This document shows, in pieces, positions 18,147 through 28,098 of a stretch of 64,000 bases of DNA. The DNA is from Anaerobacillus alkalidiazotrophicus (GTDB lineage Bacteria > Bacillota > Bacilli > Bacillales_H > Anaerobacillaceae), in contig NZ_MLQS01000024.1 of the NCBI RefSeq assembly GCF_001866055.1, positions 1 through 64,000 on the forward strand, read 5' to 3'. Both the position numbers and the translations under genes were made by a program. The notes under the pieces were generated by a model that searched no databases, was not told the origin of the DNA, and saw only the letters and a program-made list of their open reading frames with translations. The stretch's first letter is position 1; the number at the start of each line of letters is the position of its first letter.

Positions 18147-19706
18147 TTAAGCTCCTTTTAATACAGGAACGACTTTTTTCATAATTACTACTACGATCAC
18201 AAATACTACTGCTGCAACTATGAAACCAATAACGGCACTACCTGTAAAGCCTAATACAAGATAGCCGACAATTGTAATTCCTGCAGTCATCAAAGCATAT
18301 GGAAGCTGCGTTAATACGTGATCGATATGATGGCTACCTGCTCCTGTTGATGACAGGATAGTTGTATCTGAAATTGGAGAACAATGGTCACCGAAGATAG
18401 ATCCAGCAAGTACAGCGGCAAGCACTGGCAACATCATTGAAATATCCGTGGCTGCTGCAATATCCCCTGCGATAGGTAGCATAATTCCAAATGTACCCCA
18501 ACTTGTACCAGTTGAAAATGCCATAAATCCAGCTATGATAAACAAAATGACTGGTAAATACGCTAAGTTAAAATTTGTATCTTGAACTAAGCTTGCTAAA
18601 TACGCACCTGTTCCAAGATCCTTAATAATAGAAATAATTGTCCATGCAAAAATAAGAATATAGATTGCTGGTAGCATCGACTTAATTCCAGCCCATAATC
18701 CAAATCCAATTTCACTTACGCCTAATTTTCTTGAGAAGCTTAAAATAAGTGTAACAGCCAAGCTTACTAAACCACCATAAAGAAGAGCTGCAGCTACGTC
18801 TGTGTTTTCAAAAATAGCTAAAATCGAGGTGTCACCTTCTGAACCATCAATTCCCGTTGTAATCATAAAGAAAACTGTTGCAACAATTAACGTTACGATT
18901 GGCCATATTAAATCGCCAACTTTTCCCTTTTTGGTAGATACATCTCCATGGTCACCTGGAACTGCTCCTTTTTTCTTGTCTACAACCTCACCTGTTTCAA
19001 TTGCTCGTTTTTCATGTACACGCATTTGTCCAAGGTCTAATTTAAAATAAACGACGGCAATAACCATTAATATTGCAAAAATCGCATAAAAGTTCATAGG
19101 GGCGATTAACACAAATGCTTGTAACGCTTCCCACTGCGTCACACTATGTGATACTAAAATTCCACCAATAATTGTAATAATATAAGCTCCCCAACTTGAT
19201 ACAGGAGCAATTACACACATTGGAGCGGCTGTTGAATCCACTAAATAAGCTAACTTTGCTCTAGAAATACGGTGTCGATCCGTTAACGGCCTGCCTACGT
19301 TTCCAACTGTTAAACTATTAAAATAGTCATCAATGAAAATGATTACACCAAGTAGTACCGTAATGAGTTGTGCCCCTACTCTCGTCTTCACGCGAGAAAG
19401 TGCCCATTCTCCAAATGCACGACTACCACCTGTAATTGCAATCAATGATGCAATCATACCTAATAATAATAAGAAAAAGATAATATATAATTCCCACGAA
19501 TTGATTGCACCATCGTCAATAAAAATTCCATCCACAATAGAGAAAATTTGGTTTACACTTTCCAAGAATACATTTCCACTATCATAATTAATCATGAATG
19601 CTCCAACTACAATTCCAACTCCAAGTGATAGTAACACTCGTCTTGTAAACATAACCATCACTAATGCTAAAATTGGTGGAAGCAGACTAAAAATCGATCC
19701 TTCCAT
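18147..19706 (-). CDS. NhaC-family carrier, probable lysine transporter
   Basis: A 519-residue membrane protein of the Na+/H+ antiporter NhaC superfamily, with about 12 helices. Conserved stretches include IFIDDYFNSLTVGNVGRPLTD (about 125-145), DSTAAPMCVIAPVSSWGAY (about 155-173) and GSIFGDHCSPISDTTILSSTGAG (about 425-447). By sequence alone it would be called an Na+/H+ antiporter. However, the leader is a lysine riboswitch with an attenuator, so lysine uptake (the predicted LysW group of NhaC-like carriers) is the better reading. The ATG at 19706 (MEGS) has GGAGG 8 nt upstream. Confidence 0.88.
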   Translation of the reverse strand: MEGSIFSLLPPILALVMVMFTRRVLLSLGVGIVVGAFMINYDSGNVFLESVNQIFSIVDGIFIDDGAINSWELYIIFFLLLLGMIASLIAITGGSRAFGEWALSRVKTRVGAQLITVLLGVIIFIDDYFNSLTVGNVGRPLTDRHRISRAKLAYLVDSTAAPMCVIAPVSSWGAYIITIIGGILVSHSVTQWEALQAFVLIAPMNFYAIFAILMVIAVVYFKLDLGQMRVHEKRAIETGEVVDKKKGAVPGDHGDVSTKKGKVGDLIWPIVTLIVATVFFMITTGIDGSEGDTSILAIFENTDVAAALLYGGLVSLAVTLILSFSRKLGVSEIGFGLWAGIKSMLPAIYILIFAWTIISIIKDLGTGAYLASLVQDTNFNLAYLPVILFIIAGFMAFSTGTSWGTFGIMLPIAGDIAAATDISMMLPVLAAVLAGSIFGDHCSPISDTTILSSTGAGSHHIDHVLTQLPYALMTAGITIVGYLVLGFTGSAVIGFIVAAVVFVIVVVIMKKVVPVLKGA

Positions 19707-19738
19707 CAAACTTTCCTCCCTTTTTTTGCAAACAAAAA

Positions 19739-19766
19739 GGCAGCACTAGAAAAACCTACTGCTACC
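19739..19766 (-). terminator. Riboswitch-controlled attenuator
   Basis: On the minus strand GGTAGCAGTAG and CTAGTGCTGCC form a stem (one mismatch) followed by TTTTTG. CAGTAG in its 5-prime arm is also complementary to CTACTG at the 3-prime end of the lysine aptamer. That makes mutually exclusive antiterminator and terminator forms. Confidence 0.85.
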
Positions 19767-19796
19767 TCCATCAGTAAACAACGGTCCTCACCCTAA

Positions 19797-19980
19797 ACAA
19801 CAGTAGTTCTCCACAATTATTTTGTGAAATAATAATTGTGACAGTGCTACATTTATTTAATGTAGCCCCAGCAATGATAATCTTGACTCTTATCACCACT
19901 TCGGCAAAACTTCCTTTCTGATAGTCTTCATCGTTGTCATTCTCTAACTATCTACTCATAAGTTTCGCGCCTCTACCCCA
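19797..19980 (-). ncRNA. Lysine riboswitch (L box)
   Basis: The minus strand reads in order: AGAGGCGCG with ACTTATGAGTA, AGAAAGGAAG, GCCGAAGTGG, GCTGGGGCTACATTAAATAA, GTAGCACTGTC and TTGTGGAGAACTACTGTTG. This is the conserved five-helix lysine aptamer as known from the lysC leader of B. subtilis. It lies about 90 nt before the NhaC-family start, with a terminator between. High lysine should favour termination, so the gene is on when lysine is scarce. Confidence 0.95.
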
Positions 19981-20077
19981 CCTTTAGATGAGGCATTGCT
20001 TTATTTTATTTTTAACTCAATTATTATAGCAATATTATTAGAGTATAACAACCACTAATTTATACCACTACTACTAT

Positions 20078-20863
20078 TTATTCACCAAGATCACCTGGTT
20101 GAACGATTGCTGGCATTGGCATATTCCCACCTTCTCCGCTTCCACTATAGAAAAATTCAGGTACAACTCCTGGAACAAATATACTCCCAACTAGAATCGA
20201 TGTTTCAACTACTTGTGTGGTTGTCGAAAATGGAATAACGATCCGAACGTCAACTGTTATATCAACTAAATATTCAATTGTTGTGTTATTTATTCCGCTC
20301 GCTTCTAGATTTCTCCTCAATTGTGATTTTACATCTCCTATAGCTGTTAAACGAACAGGAACCTTTGGGCCTAGATGAGCAAGAAGGACATTATTAGTCG
20401 CTTGACCTAATGGAATCCAATGAATAATTCCATCTTGGAAATAAGGCTCACCATTATGTTCGATATCAATACTATCAGGAATGCTCAAATCTCTTATTTT
20501 TCCTAGTGCTATATCATTTAAATAACTTTGAACTCGATGAGTAGATTCATGTAAAACTCGATTAGCTACAATTGGATTAAAGGTTACAGATATGATCTGT
20601 CCAGAATTGTCTTGTTGAACTTCAATCAGTTTATCTATATCACCATTTTCTATTAATTTTTTATGAAGTGCTTGATTAATTGCAAGTGTTCCAATTCTTT
20701 GTGTTTCAGTATTGGCAATATCGAGGAGTGTTGGTCGTATCCCTTTCTCCACTATCCAAAGACCTTGTACCGACATAATACAAAAAATAATAAACGATAT
20801 CAAAAATACATAGCGAAACGGAAGCGGACCTTTACGGGGTCGATACCTTCTCTTTTTAAACAT
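20078..20863 (-). CDS. yunB: Sporulation protein YunB
   Basis: A 261-residue membrane-anchored protein: basic start (MFKKRRYRPRKGPLPFRYVF), one transmembrane helix (about 18-38), then a long exported domain. The pattern QINQ-like LAINQALHKKL, ISVTFNPIVANRVLHESTHRVQ and DITVDVRIVIPFSTTTQVVETSILVGSIFVPGVVPEFF fits YunB, a mother-cell protein needed for normal spores in B. subtilis. GGGGG lies 7 nt before the ATG. It has its usual position after lytH, with transporter genes inserted between. Confidence 0.9.
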   Translation of the reverse strand: MFKKRRYRPRKGPLPFRYVFLISFIIFCIMSVQGLWIVEKGIRPTLLDIANTETQRIGTLAINQALHKKLIENGDIDKLIEVQQDNSGQIISVTFNPIVANRVLHESTHRVQSYLNDIALGKIRDLSIPDSIDIEHNGEPYFQDGIIHWIPLGQATNNVLLAHLGPKVPVRLTAIGDVKSQLRRNLEASGINNTTIEYLVDITVDVRIVIPFSTTTQVVETSILVGSIFVPGVVPEFFYSGSGEGGNMPMPAIVQPGDLGE

Positions 20864-21059
20864 TCAAAAACCCCCTTCACATACTAAATGTGTATGCAAA
20901 GAGGGACTGGTTCTTACCTAGAAATATAGAATTACACAGGATTTTTTAATTAGACTTTATAACCTGAGCAAATTTCTTAATCGGATTCATTTTGCAACTT
21001 AAAGTAAAAAACACACTAAACTTCAATCAATGAGAGTCATACTAACACTTATTTCTTTT

Positions 21060-21542
21060 CTACTCTCGTACCTTATCAAAAACTTGAAATTCATAAATGT
21101 AGCGATTTTTCTCATCTGGATCGTGAATTTCACTTGAGGTAAGCTGCCAATTTTCACCTAATTCAGGGAAAAATGTGTCTCCGCTAAAGCTCTCATGAAT
21201 TTTCGTGATATAGGCGCGATCTACAAAAGGAAGAAACTGTTTATAAACTTCGGCTCCACCTATGACAAAAATATCCTGATCTTTCCCAATCTCTAACGCT
21301 TCTTCAACCGAGTGAATAACAAGACAGTCAGCAGCTGAAAAATGAATATCTCTAGTTAAGATAACGTTCGTTCGATTAGGAAGGGGTTTCCCAATTGATT
21401 GAAAGGTTTTTCTCCCCATGATAACTGTATGACCTGTGGTGACCTTTTTAAAGTATGCTAAATCAGCAGGTAAATGCCACGGCATTTTATTTTCGAATCC
21501 GATAACTCTATTTTCCCCGATTGCTACAATCAACGAAATCAT
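21060..21542 (-). CDS. dfrA: Dihydrofolate reductase
   Basis: It reduces dihydrofolate to tetrahydrofolate with NADPH. The 160-residue protein has [28 protein letters not shown] (start, substrate loop), [18 protein letters not shown] (about 40-57) and [14 protein letters not shown] (about 92-105). The ATG overlaps the thyB stop (ATGA), so the two are coupled. The pairing makes sense, since thymidylate synthase generates the dihydrofolate that this enzyme recycles. AAAGGAG lies within the end of thyB. Confidence 0.97.
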   Translation of the reverse strand: MISLIVAIGENRVIGFENKMPWHLPADLAYFKKVTTGHTVIMGRKTFQSIGKPLPNRTNVILTRDIHFSAADCLVIHSVEEALEIGKDQDIFVIGGAEVYKQFLPFVDRAYITKIHESFSGDTFFPELGENWQLTSSEIHDPDEKNRYIYEFQVFDKVRE

Positions 21543-22336
21543 ACAGAAACTTCTCCTTTAATATGAGGATGGGGATCATAGTTCACTAATTCAAAATCTT
21601 CATATGTAAAATCAAAAACCGATTTTACATTTGGATTTAATTTCATTTTCGGTAATACTCGAGGCTCTCTTGTAAGTTGTAACTTTACTTGCTCAACATG
21701 GTTTAAGTAAATATGGACATCACCGAAAGAATGAATAAATTCACCAAGCTCTAAATCACATTCTTGAGCAATCATCATAGTTAATAATGCATAAGAAGCA
21801 ATATTAAAAGGAACGCCTAGAAAAACATCGGCACTTCTTTGGTAAAGCTGACACGATAATTTGCCATCATTCACATAAAATTGGAATAAACAATGGCACG
21901 GTGATAACGCCATGTCATCTAATTCGCCTACATTCCATGCATTAACAATTAGTCTTCTTGAATCAGGATTTCGTTTAATTTCATCTATGACATTTGAAAT
22001 TTGATCAATTGTCGTTCCGTCTGGTGCTGTCCATGAGCGCCATTGTTTTCCGTATACAGGGCCTAGGTCCCCATTTTCATCGGCCCATTCATTCCAAATC
22101 TTAACATTGTGCTCTTTTAAATATTGGATATTTGTGTCTCCCTTTAAAAACCATAAAAGTTCATGAATTATGGCTTTTAAAGAAAGCTTTTTTGTTGTAA
22201 GTAATGGAAAACCGTCTAATAAATTTGTACGCATTTGGTAGCCAAATGTACTAATGGTTCCCGTACCTGTTCGATCCGTTTTTTTTGCGCCATTTTCTAA
22301 TATGTGTTTACATAAATCTAAATACTGCCGATCCAT
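21539..22336 (-). CDS. thyB: Thymidylate synthase
   Basis: It makes dTMP from dUMP with methylene-tetrahydrofolate. The 265-residue protein is of the short ThyA/ThyB type. It has [16 protein letters not shown] (about 20-35), the catalytic cysteine in [13 protein letters not shown] (about 143-155), [20 protein letters not shown] (about 165-184) and DVHIYLNH (about 206). The ATG at 22336 was chosen over an in-frame TTG two codons earlier because AAAGGATG is correctly spaced. It is first in the thyB-dfrA pair. Confidence 0.96.
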   Translation of the reverse strand: MDRQYLDLCKHILENGAKKTDRTGTGTISTFGYQMRTNLLDGFPLLTTKKLSLKAIIHELLWFLKGDTNIQYLKEHNVKIWNEWADENGDLGPVYGKQWRSWTAPDGTTIDQISNVIDEIKRNPDSRRLIVNAWNVGELDDMALSPCHCLFQFYVNDGKLSCQLYQRSADVFLGVPFNIASYALLTMMIAQECDLELGEFIHSFGDVHIYLNHVEQVKLQLTREPRVLPKMKLNPNVKSVFDFTYEDFELVNYDPHPHIKGEVSV

Positions 22337-22429
22337 AACCAAACATCCTTTCTTTTTTTCGCTGAAGGATGTAAAATATTTGTCTTTAACATAATATATA
22401 TTATTACATTCTACATCCTAAACTCTTCA

Positions 22430-23524
22430 TTATTCTGTGCCAAGTCTCGCTTCGCATTCAATAATGGCAACGCTTCTTTCTTTGAGCAAGTCAACTTCAT
22501 AAGGTTCAACTCTGTCACCGTTTTGTTCAAATACTCTAACGTGAGGTCTCATACTAAAATATTTATTTTGTTTTGAAACAACACCTTTTCTTCCATCATT
22601 TAAGTACACAGTAATACCGATTGGGTATATGGCAATTGTCCTACTGAACAATTCAACAATTGTTTTATCAAACAATGTTCCTGCACCAGAATATAATATT
22701 TCTAAACCTTCATGTGGGAGCATAGCTTTACGGTAAACTCGGTTAGAAGTGACCGCATCAAAAACATCGGCTACTGCTAAAATTTTTGCGTATAAATGTA
22801 TTTCATCTCCAGAAAGTCCTTGAGGGTAACCCGATCCGTTTAATCTTTCATGGTGTTGAAAAGCACAATGAGCGGCTAATAATGGAATATTCGGTGCGTT
22901 TCGTAATAAATCATAGCCTGCGCGAGAGTGAATTTTTACTATTTCATATTCTTCGTCAGTAAGACGCCCATTTTTTTCTAAAATCTCTTTGGTTACCATA
23001 ACCTTACCGACATCATGTAAGATAGCACCTAGACCTATTTCAAAAAGCTGCTTTTCTGAAAATTTCATTTTCATAGCTAGTCCAACTGTGTAGATCGTTA
23101 CATTCAGTGAATGAGTGAAGACATATGAATCATAACAATAAACATCAGATAAAATAGAGATTACATCGTCACTACTTTTAATATCGTTTAATATCTTTTG
23201 GATAATATTGGAAAAGTCTTTACTTAAGTGGAGTGGGTTTAGTTTTTGACCAACGATATGGTGATTGGCAATTTCTTTAAACTCTTTTGTTATGGTATGA
23301 ATTGCCTCTTTACGAGTCTCATCTGATATTACATTTTTTACGATAATGTCTTTCGTAATCTCGTCATCAACATATACGTAGCCGATCCCAAAATCAGATA
23401 GTCTACTTATAATCCGGTTAGATAATGGAATACCAGATTGAACAAGTACATTTCCATTATCATGTAATACCGGCTTACTTAAAATATCATTTTCTTTTAA
23501 TGATCTTGTCGCGACTAATCTCAT
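22430..23524 (-). CDS. HD-GYP domain phosphodiesterase-like protein
   Basis: A 364-residue cytoplasmic protein. The N-terminal part (1-110) is a regulatory region of unknown ligand. Residues about 125-290 form an HD-GYP domain: HSLNVTIYTVGLA, the metal motif AILHDVGK, HSRAGYDLL and QHHERLNGSGYPQGLSGDEI. Such domains hydrolyse cyclic di-GMP. The GYP motif here reads SGYPQGLSG, consistent with activity. A short C-terminal domain (about 295-364, YPIGITVYLNDGRKGVV) follows. AGGAG precedes the ATG at 23524. It is monocistronic. Confidence 0.88.
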   Translation of the reverse strand: MRLVATRSLKENDILSKPVLHDNGNVLVQSGIPLSNRIISRLSDFGIGYVYVDDEITKDIIVKNVISDETRKEAIHTITKEFKEIANHHIVGQKLNPLHLSKDFSNIIQKILNDIKSSDDVISILSDVYCYDSYVFTHSLNVTIYTVGLAMKMKFSEKQLFEIGLGAILHDVGKVMVTKEILEKNGRLTDEEYEIVKIHSRAGYDLLRNAPNIPLLAAHCAFQHHERLNGSGYPQGLSGDEIHLYAKILAVADVFDAVTSNRVYRKAMLPHEGLEILYSGAGTLFDKTIVELFSRTIAIYPIGITVYLNDGRKGVVSKQNKYFSMRPHVRVFEQNGDRVEPYEVDLLKERSVAIIECEARLGTE

Positions 23525-23728
23525 TGGCAATACTCCTACACTAAAAAATTGTTACTTTATTTTTCAAAAATATTATGTACGTAGACGTAAACTAGTATAA
23601 CACGTGCGTATCCTTAAGTAACTATTATGTATTAGTTTAATTATATCCGACAACCTATCTATTGTGTTAATTTTTAAGTAACATCCTGTCATATTCACTT
23701 CTTTAGTCCTATTTTCCTCTAAAATTAA

Positions 23729-23762
23729 CAAACAGTAAGGAGTATGCCCTCACTGCTTGTTT
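23729..23762 (-). terminator. Terminator downstream of yunC
   Basis: The arms caaacagtaagg and cctcactgcttg pair with one mismatch; on the minus strand ttaattttag follows. Confidence 0.6.
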
Positions 23763-23778
23763 TAAAGCGTTTTAATGA

Positions 23779-24087
23779 CTATATCATTTTTAATAATGCG
23801 TCTTTGCCCTTCATACCTGCTTTGATGCCTAATTCTTCTGCAGCTAATGTAACAGACTCTAACGGTGCATCTATTAATTGTTCAATCGTTCTTACACCAA
23901 CAGCTCTTCCTGCAATAATTTTACGTTCCCTTAGCTTTTCATTGCTATTGAATAGGGCAACATCTAACGCACCACACATGATATAACCTTTATCATTTGT
24001 AACAGCCATAAAGTTTGTTTTTGGCAACTTCATTTGAACTGCTGTAAATTGATGACCGTCTATAATGATTGGTTGCATTTCAAGCAT
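23779..24087 (-). CDS. yunC: YunC, DUF1805 protein
   Basis: A 102-residue protein closely resembling YunC (DUF1805): KLPKTNFMAVTNDKGYIMCGALDVALF (about 20-46) and GRAVGVRTIEQLIDAPLES (about 60-78). The function is unknown; a structural fold has been described for the family. AGGGGTG precedes the ATG. It lies next to yunD as in B. subtilis. Confidence 0.88.
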   Translation of the reverse strand: MLEMQPIIIDGHQFTAVQMKLPKTNFMAVTNDKGYIMCGALDVALFNSNEKLRERKIIAGRAVGVRTIEQLIDAPLESVTLAAEELGIKAGMKGKDALLKMI

Positions 24088-24255
24088 TATCTCACACCCC
24101 TAACCAGTCGTTATGGTTTTCAGGACGTTTAGTATAGTTCGCCCTCTCTAACAAAGTATGAAATCCAAGTAGAAAAGTGCAATAATACCTTTTGGCTAAT
24201 AACCCAATTTTAAATACAAAGTTTATGATATGAGTTCAATGAGCTTGCTCTACAA

Positions 24256-25659
24256 CTAAAGATCTGATGCAGATTCTTGAAGCTTCCATGCTATTAAATC
24301 TCTAAGTAATTCCGGCATGTAGTACTTTTTCACTTTTGCTTCTACTAGCGCTGGATAGAAATGGGCAAAGGCAAACATATCAATCGTAGCAACCTTATAG
24401 ACACGGTCAGGTTCAATTTCATTACCGTTTATTTTTATGTTTGTTATATGCGATAATCCATCGTTAAGCTTTTTCTCTTCATATGTAACACCATCAAATA
24501 CCATAATCCCCATTACACTTCCCCGAAAACCAAATCCTCGAATTTCCTTGAAAACCATCTTTTCAGAAAGAGAATAAAGAATTGTTTCCTTTAACACCTT
24601 TCCGCTAATTTCTAATTTACAAGGATTAATAGGATGTGGACAAATCCGATGTAAATCCGCTCTCGTCACAGCTCCAACTTTCAAGCCTTCGAGTAAAAGG
24701 CCTGAATTGATCATTCCAACCTCTGCACGACACCATTCTTTTACAGCGGTTGCCAGAAACGAGGCGAATGGGCTTGGTTTATCCCAGGAGATAGGTAATT
24801 GTTTTGTTAATGATAAAATCTCTTCGTCTAATATAGGTTGTTTCTGTTGTGAAATGGTCGTAATCTTTTCAACTGTTTGTTTACATGCAGGGTATTCATT
24901 CACATGTAAACACTTTGCCTGATAATTCAAAATTTGTTTATTTTGATGGTCATAGCTAAAAGATAACTCACCTACATATGTCCCAAATTTTCCTGCTTGA
25001 TGAATGATTGTATTATTTATATATAAACCTTCTTCAAGGACATCATGAGTATGTCCCCCCAATATAATATCAATGTCATCAATTTGCTTTGCAACTTCTT
25101 CATCGAGATTTAGTCCTAAGTGCGATAATAGTATGACAAGATCGGCTTGTTCCCTTACTTCTTTTACTATGGTGGGTAACAATGCAAACGGATCTTCTAT
25201 ATTCCAATCTAACGCATCGTAAAAAGGACGAAACGGTATGGTCATTCCAATAACCCCAACTGTGAGATCATTAGGTAGTTTCATAATTTCGTATGGTTTT
25301 AGCCAACCTGGTCGTTTACCACTTTGATCGAATAAATTAGCAACTAACACTGGGAAATTGGCATCATCATATAGCTCATTTAATGCTTGTTTTGATATCG
25401 TAATCCCTTCATTATTACCAATCGTCACCGCATTGTAAGATACCTCATTCATGAGTAATACGTTGACTTTCCCAAGACTTGCTTCTGTTAATGGGTGAAC
25501 TCGATCTGCGTGATCTCCGATGTCAAAAACTAATACTGATTCACCATTTTGTTCAAAACTCTTTCTTTTTTCCGTTAATAAAGAAACAATTTTGGGCCAT
25601 TGTTCTAAACGACTATGTAAATCGTTTGTATGCAAAATATGAATAATAGAAGAACTCAA
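24256..25659 (-). CDS. yunD: YunD, metallophosphoesterase / 5'-nucleotidase-like
   Basis: A 467-residue protein of the UshA/5'-nucleotidase class without a signal peptide. The calcineurin-like N-domain has HTNDLHSRLEQW (about 10-21), FDIGDHADR (about 46-54), GNNEG (an altered GNHE/GNHD motif, about 81-85), LLSHLG (about 179) and GGHTHDVLEEG (about 202-212). A C-terminal nucleotidase domain follows. I chose the TTG at 25659 because GGTGAT is correctly spaced before it; a GTG three codons earlier is an alternative. A repeat B fragment lies just upstream. Confidence 0.85.
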   Translation of the reverse strand: MSSSIIHILHTNDLHSRLEQWPKIVSLLTEKRKSFEQNGESVLVFDIGDHADRVHPLTEASLGKVNVLLMNEVSYNAVTIGNNEGITISKQALNELYDDANFPVLVANLFDQSGKRPGWLKPYEIMKLPNDLTVGVIGMTIPFRPFYDALDWNIEDPFALLPTIVKEVREQADLVILLSHLGLNLDEEVAKQIDDIDIILGGHTHDVLEEGLYINNTIIHQAGKFGTYVGELSFSYDHQNKQILNYQAKCLHVNEYPACKQTVEKITTISQQKQPILDEEILSLTKQLPISWDKPSPFASFLATAVKEWCRAEVGMINSGLLLEGLKVGAVTRADLHRICPHPINPCKLEISGKVLKETILYSLSEKMVFKEIRGFGFRGSVMGIMVFDGVTYEEKKLNDGLSHITNIKINGNEIEPDRVYKVATIDMFAFAHFYPALVEAKVKKYYMPELLRDLIAWKLQESASDL

Positions 25660-25699
25660 AGAAATCACCGCTTTAATTAATGTAGAATTTCAAAATGTA

Positions 25700-25800
25700 A
25701 CAAGAAGACATTGAAGTCAGTAACTTGACTGAAGTGACCGAGCTCGTAGGCTGCTTGCGCTAGACAGTTTCCAAGTTAGAAATTTATAAATTCCGATTTT
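25700..25800 (+). repeat. Repeat B, 3-prime half only (B4)
   Basis: The segment gacattgaagtcagtaacttgactgaagtgaccgagctc... through gctagacagtttccaagttagaaatttataaattcc is nearly identical to the right halves of B3 and B5. The left half is absent. It lies between divergent yunD and the 3-prime end of yunE. Confidence 0.8.
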
Positions 25801-25854
25801 AAAATATAGATAAAAATCACCTCAAAAACCGTTAAAGGTTATTTTTCTTCAACC

Positions 25855-26673
25855 TTAAAAAAGGCCTTGGTAAATTAATCGAATACCAATTATGACCAGA
25901 AAAATTCTCAAAAGTTTTACAAGTGTGTCACTTTGAAGTCGCTGATTAATGAAAGCTCCTAATACACCTCCAAACCAAGCTCCAGGAATTAACGCTAACG
26001 CGTATAACCAATTAACATTACCTAAAGAAATATGTGTAATTGAGCTAACGATTGCAGATAAAAATATCAAAAACATCGAAGTGGCGACAGCACGATGAGG
26101 TGGAAAACCAAATAACAATATCATCGCTGGCACCATTAGTGAGCCACCGCCAATTCCAAATAAACCTGAGCACATTCCAACGATAAAAGCGATAGATAAT
26201 GCTACTAACGGGTGATAGCCATACTCAACCGTTTCCCCAGCTTCATTTATGTATTCACGTTTGATTCCTTTCTTCGTAAGCTTTAATGGTTTTAAATACT
26301 TTCGTATCATTAATACGAACGAAATAAAGATAATAAAACTACCAAAGAAAATTAAGAAAACTCTTGGATCTATTCCATTATTAAAGTAAACACCTAATAG
26401 CGCACCTGGACCACTGCCAGCAAAAAATAACCATCCACTTTTTAAATCGACCGTCTTTTGCTTAACATAGGCTAACGTAGATGAAAGCCCTGTAAATATC
26501 ATAATTAACAAGGAAGTCCCTACTGCCACTTGTGGAGTCACACCAGCCAATATACTTACATAGCCACTAAAAATCATTAAAGTAGGAACAACAATTATTC
26601 CACCGCCAAGTCCCATTAAGCTTCCTAACGTCCCTGCGACTAAACCAATTAAGGTCAAAAGTATCCATTCCAT
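25855..26673 (-). CDS. yunE: YunE, TauE/SafE-family transporter
   Basis: A 272-residue membrane protein of the sulfite exporter TauE/SafE family with about eight helices. The family repeats appear as GTLGSLMGLGGGIIVVPTLM (about 15-34) and GMCSGLFGIGGGSLMVPAMILLFG (about 165-188). Substrates in the family are sulfur or carbon oxyanions; none is proven for YunE. The ribosome site is weak. It lies next to yunD as in B. subtilis. Confidence 0.88.
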   Translation of the reverse strand: MEWILLTLIGLVAGTLGSLMGLGGGIIVVPTLMIFSGYVSILAGVTPQVAVGTSLLIMIFTGLSSTLAYVKQKTVDLKSGWLFFAGSGPGALLGVYFNNGIDPRVFLIFFGSFIIFISFVLMIRKYLKPLKLTKKGIKREYINEAGETVEYGYHPLVALSIAFIVGMCSGLFGIGGGSLMVPAMILLFGFPPHRAVATSMFLIFLSAIVSSITHISLGNVNWLYALALIPGAWFGGVLGAFINQRLQSDTLVKLLRIFLVIIGIRLIYQGLF

Positions 26674-26981
26674 AATAAGCCAACTTTCTTTTTTAAAGTC
26701 AGCTTTAATTATGAATGAAAGATGTTTAATTGTCTATTTTTGAAGAAGTGCTCCCACGGACTGGATAAAAATGTTATTATGAGTAACAATCGCGTCGATA
26801 TTCATGAGATCATGACTAAATGAATTTCACAATTACAAAAAACGTGCCGAACAAATCTGTATTTAGTCACAAACGTTTCAGCGTCACGATATATTATAGA
26901 ATCTTTTGGACGAAAATAACGAGTAATGAAATTCATTCAACTTATTCTCCTAAACCTTAAAAAGTATCAGGGGGTCTTATT
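26674..26981. other. Divergent intergenic region yunE / acyltransferase
   Basis: 308 bases with no credible ORF. It should hold the promoters of both divergent genes. A palindrome-like aaacgtttca segment lies near 26871, but I could not define -35/-10 boxes with confidence. Confidence 0.35.
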
Positions 26982-28082
26982 ATGAATCAAACGAAAACAA
27001 TCAAGGAATTGTATGTACTTAGAAGTATAGCTTGCTTAAGTGTCGTATTTCTCCATGCCATCGGAATTGGCTTAAGTTCTATTCCGACTAGCCAAATTAG
27101 TCACACTGCTTACGTATTTTGGGATTCGCTAAATATGTTGTTGTATTTTAGCACCCCAGTGTTTATCTTTATTTCTGAATTTTTATTGGCATATTCTTAT
27201 CGAAATAAAAGAATTCCTTCAAATTTTCTAAAAAAACGTGCTAAGTTCCTTCTAGTACCATTTCTATTTATGGCTTTTTTCTATGCCATCCCTTATGCGA
27301 CACCTTTATCTGAAGGAGTAAAAAAGTTTTTGCTAAATGCTGTTATTGGAGATTATCACGGATATTTTGTATTAATTATTTTTCAGTTTTATTTTTTACA
27401 TTTACTATCTCACAAACTATTTAAAAAAATAAACCCTAAAATTGGTCTAAGTATTTCTTTATTTATTAATGTTGCCTATTTAAGTTTTTTTCATTTTATC
27501 GACCCATTAAACATTCCCTTTAACAATTATATTTGGGAGCGATTTTATTGGATCCCATTCTTCGGATGGTTTTTTTATTTTACGTTAGGTTTTTATTGTG
27601 GGCATTATTACGAATCGTTTATAAAACTGCTAGTAAAATACAAAGTCATCATTCTTTCTGCACCAATATTTACTAGTGCCGTATTATTATTTTTCTATCA
27701 CTCAAACCTTTTAATGGTCCATAGCTCTAAACGTGTAGATATATTGCTCCATGCAACATTTGTTATGTTCTTTATTTATTACATAGCTTATCATATGAAG
27801 AAAATTCCAACTGTTTTTTTGACGGTAAGTAAATACTCCTTTGGTATTTACTTACTCCATTTTTTCTTTATACTAGCGTTTGACTATTTCTACGGATTTT
27901 TTTCTATTAAGCTAGGAGTTTCTTACATCTTTATTTTATTTTTCTTTAGTACTAGTAGTTCGATGGCAACTACATTTTATGTAAATAAGTGGCGATTCGG
28001 GAATTACTTAGTCGGACAGCTACCACAAAAAGTAAAAGAACAAATAGAACAAAACCAAGATATAAAAGCGTCCAATCTATGA
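26982..28082 (+). CDS. Acyltransferase family 3 membrane protein
   Basis: A 366-residue integral membrane protein with about ten helices and the acyltransferase-3 start pattern: ELYVLRSIACLSVVFLHAIG (about 9-28), with the catalytic-type histidine H25 after the first helix. Members O-acetylate surface polymers, sugars or peptidoglycan. The protein lacks the C-terminal SGNH domain of OatA, so the substrate is open. AGGGGG lies 8 nt before the ATG. It is monocistronic, with a terminator overlapping its last codons. Confidence 0.85.
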   Translation: MNQTKTIKELYVLRSIACLSVVFLHAIGIGLSSIPTSQISHTAYVFWDSLNMLLYFSTPVFIFISEFLLAYSYRNKRIPSNFLKKRAKFLLVPFLFMAFFYAIPYATPLSEGVKKFLLNAVIGDYHGYFVLIIFQFYFLHLLSHKLFKKINPKIGLSISLFINVAYLSFFHFIDPLNIPFNNYIWERFYWIPFFGWFFYFTLGFYCGHYYESFIKLLVKYKVIILSAPIFTSAVLLFFYHSNLLMVHSSKRVDILLHATFVMFFIYYIAYHMKKIPTVFLTVSKYSFGIYLLHFFFILAFDYFYGFFSIKLGVSYIFILFFFSTSSSMATTFYVNKWRFGNYLVGQLPQKVKEQIEQNQDIKASNL

Positions 28083-28096
28083 AGATAGGGCGCTTT
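28065..28096 (+). terminator. Terminator overlapping the acyltransferase 3-prime end
   Basis: The arms aaagcgtcc and gggcgcttt pair around the stop codon, followed by atttatgg on the plus strand. The T-tract is weak. Confidence 0.5.
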
Positions 28097-28098
28097 AT

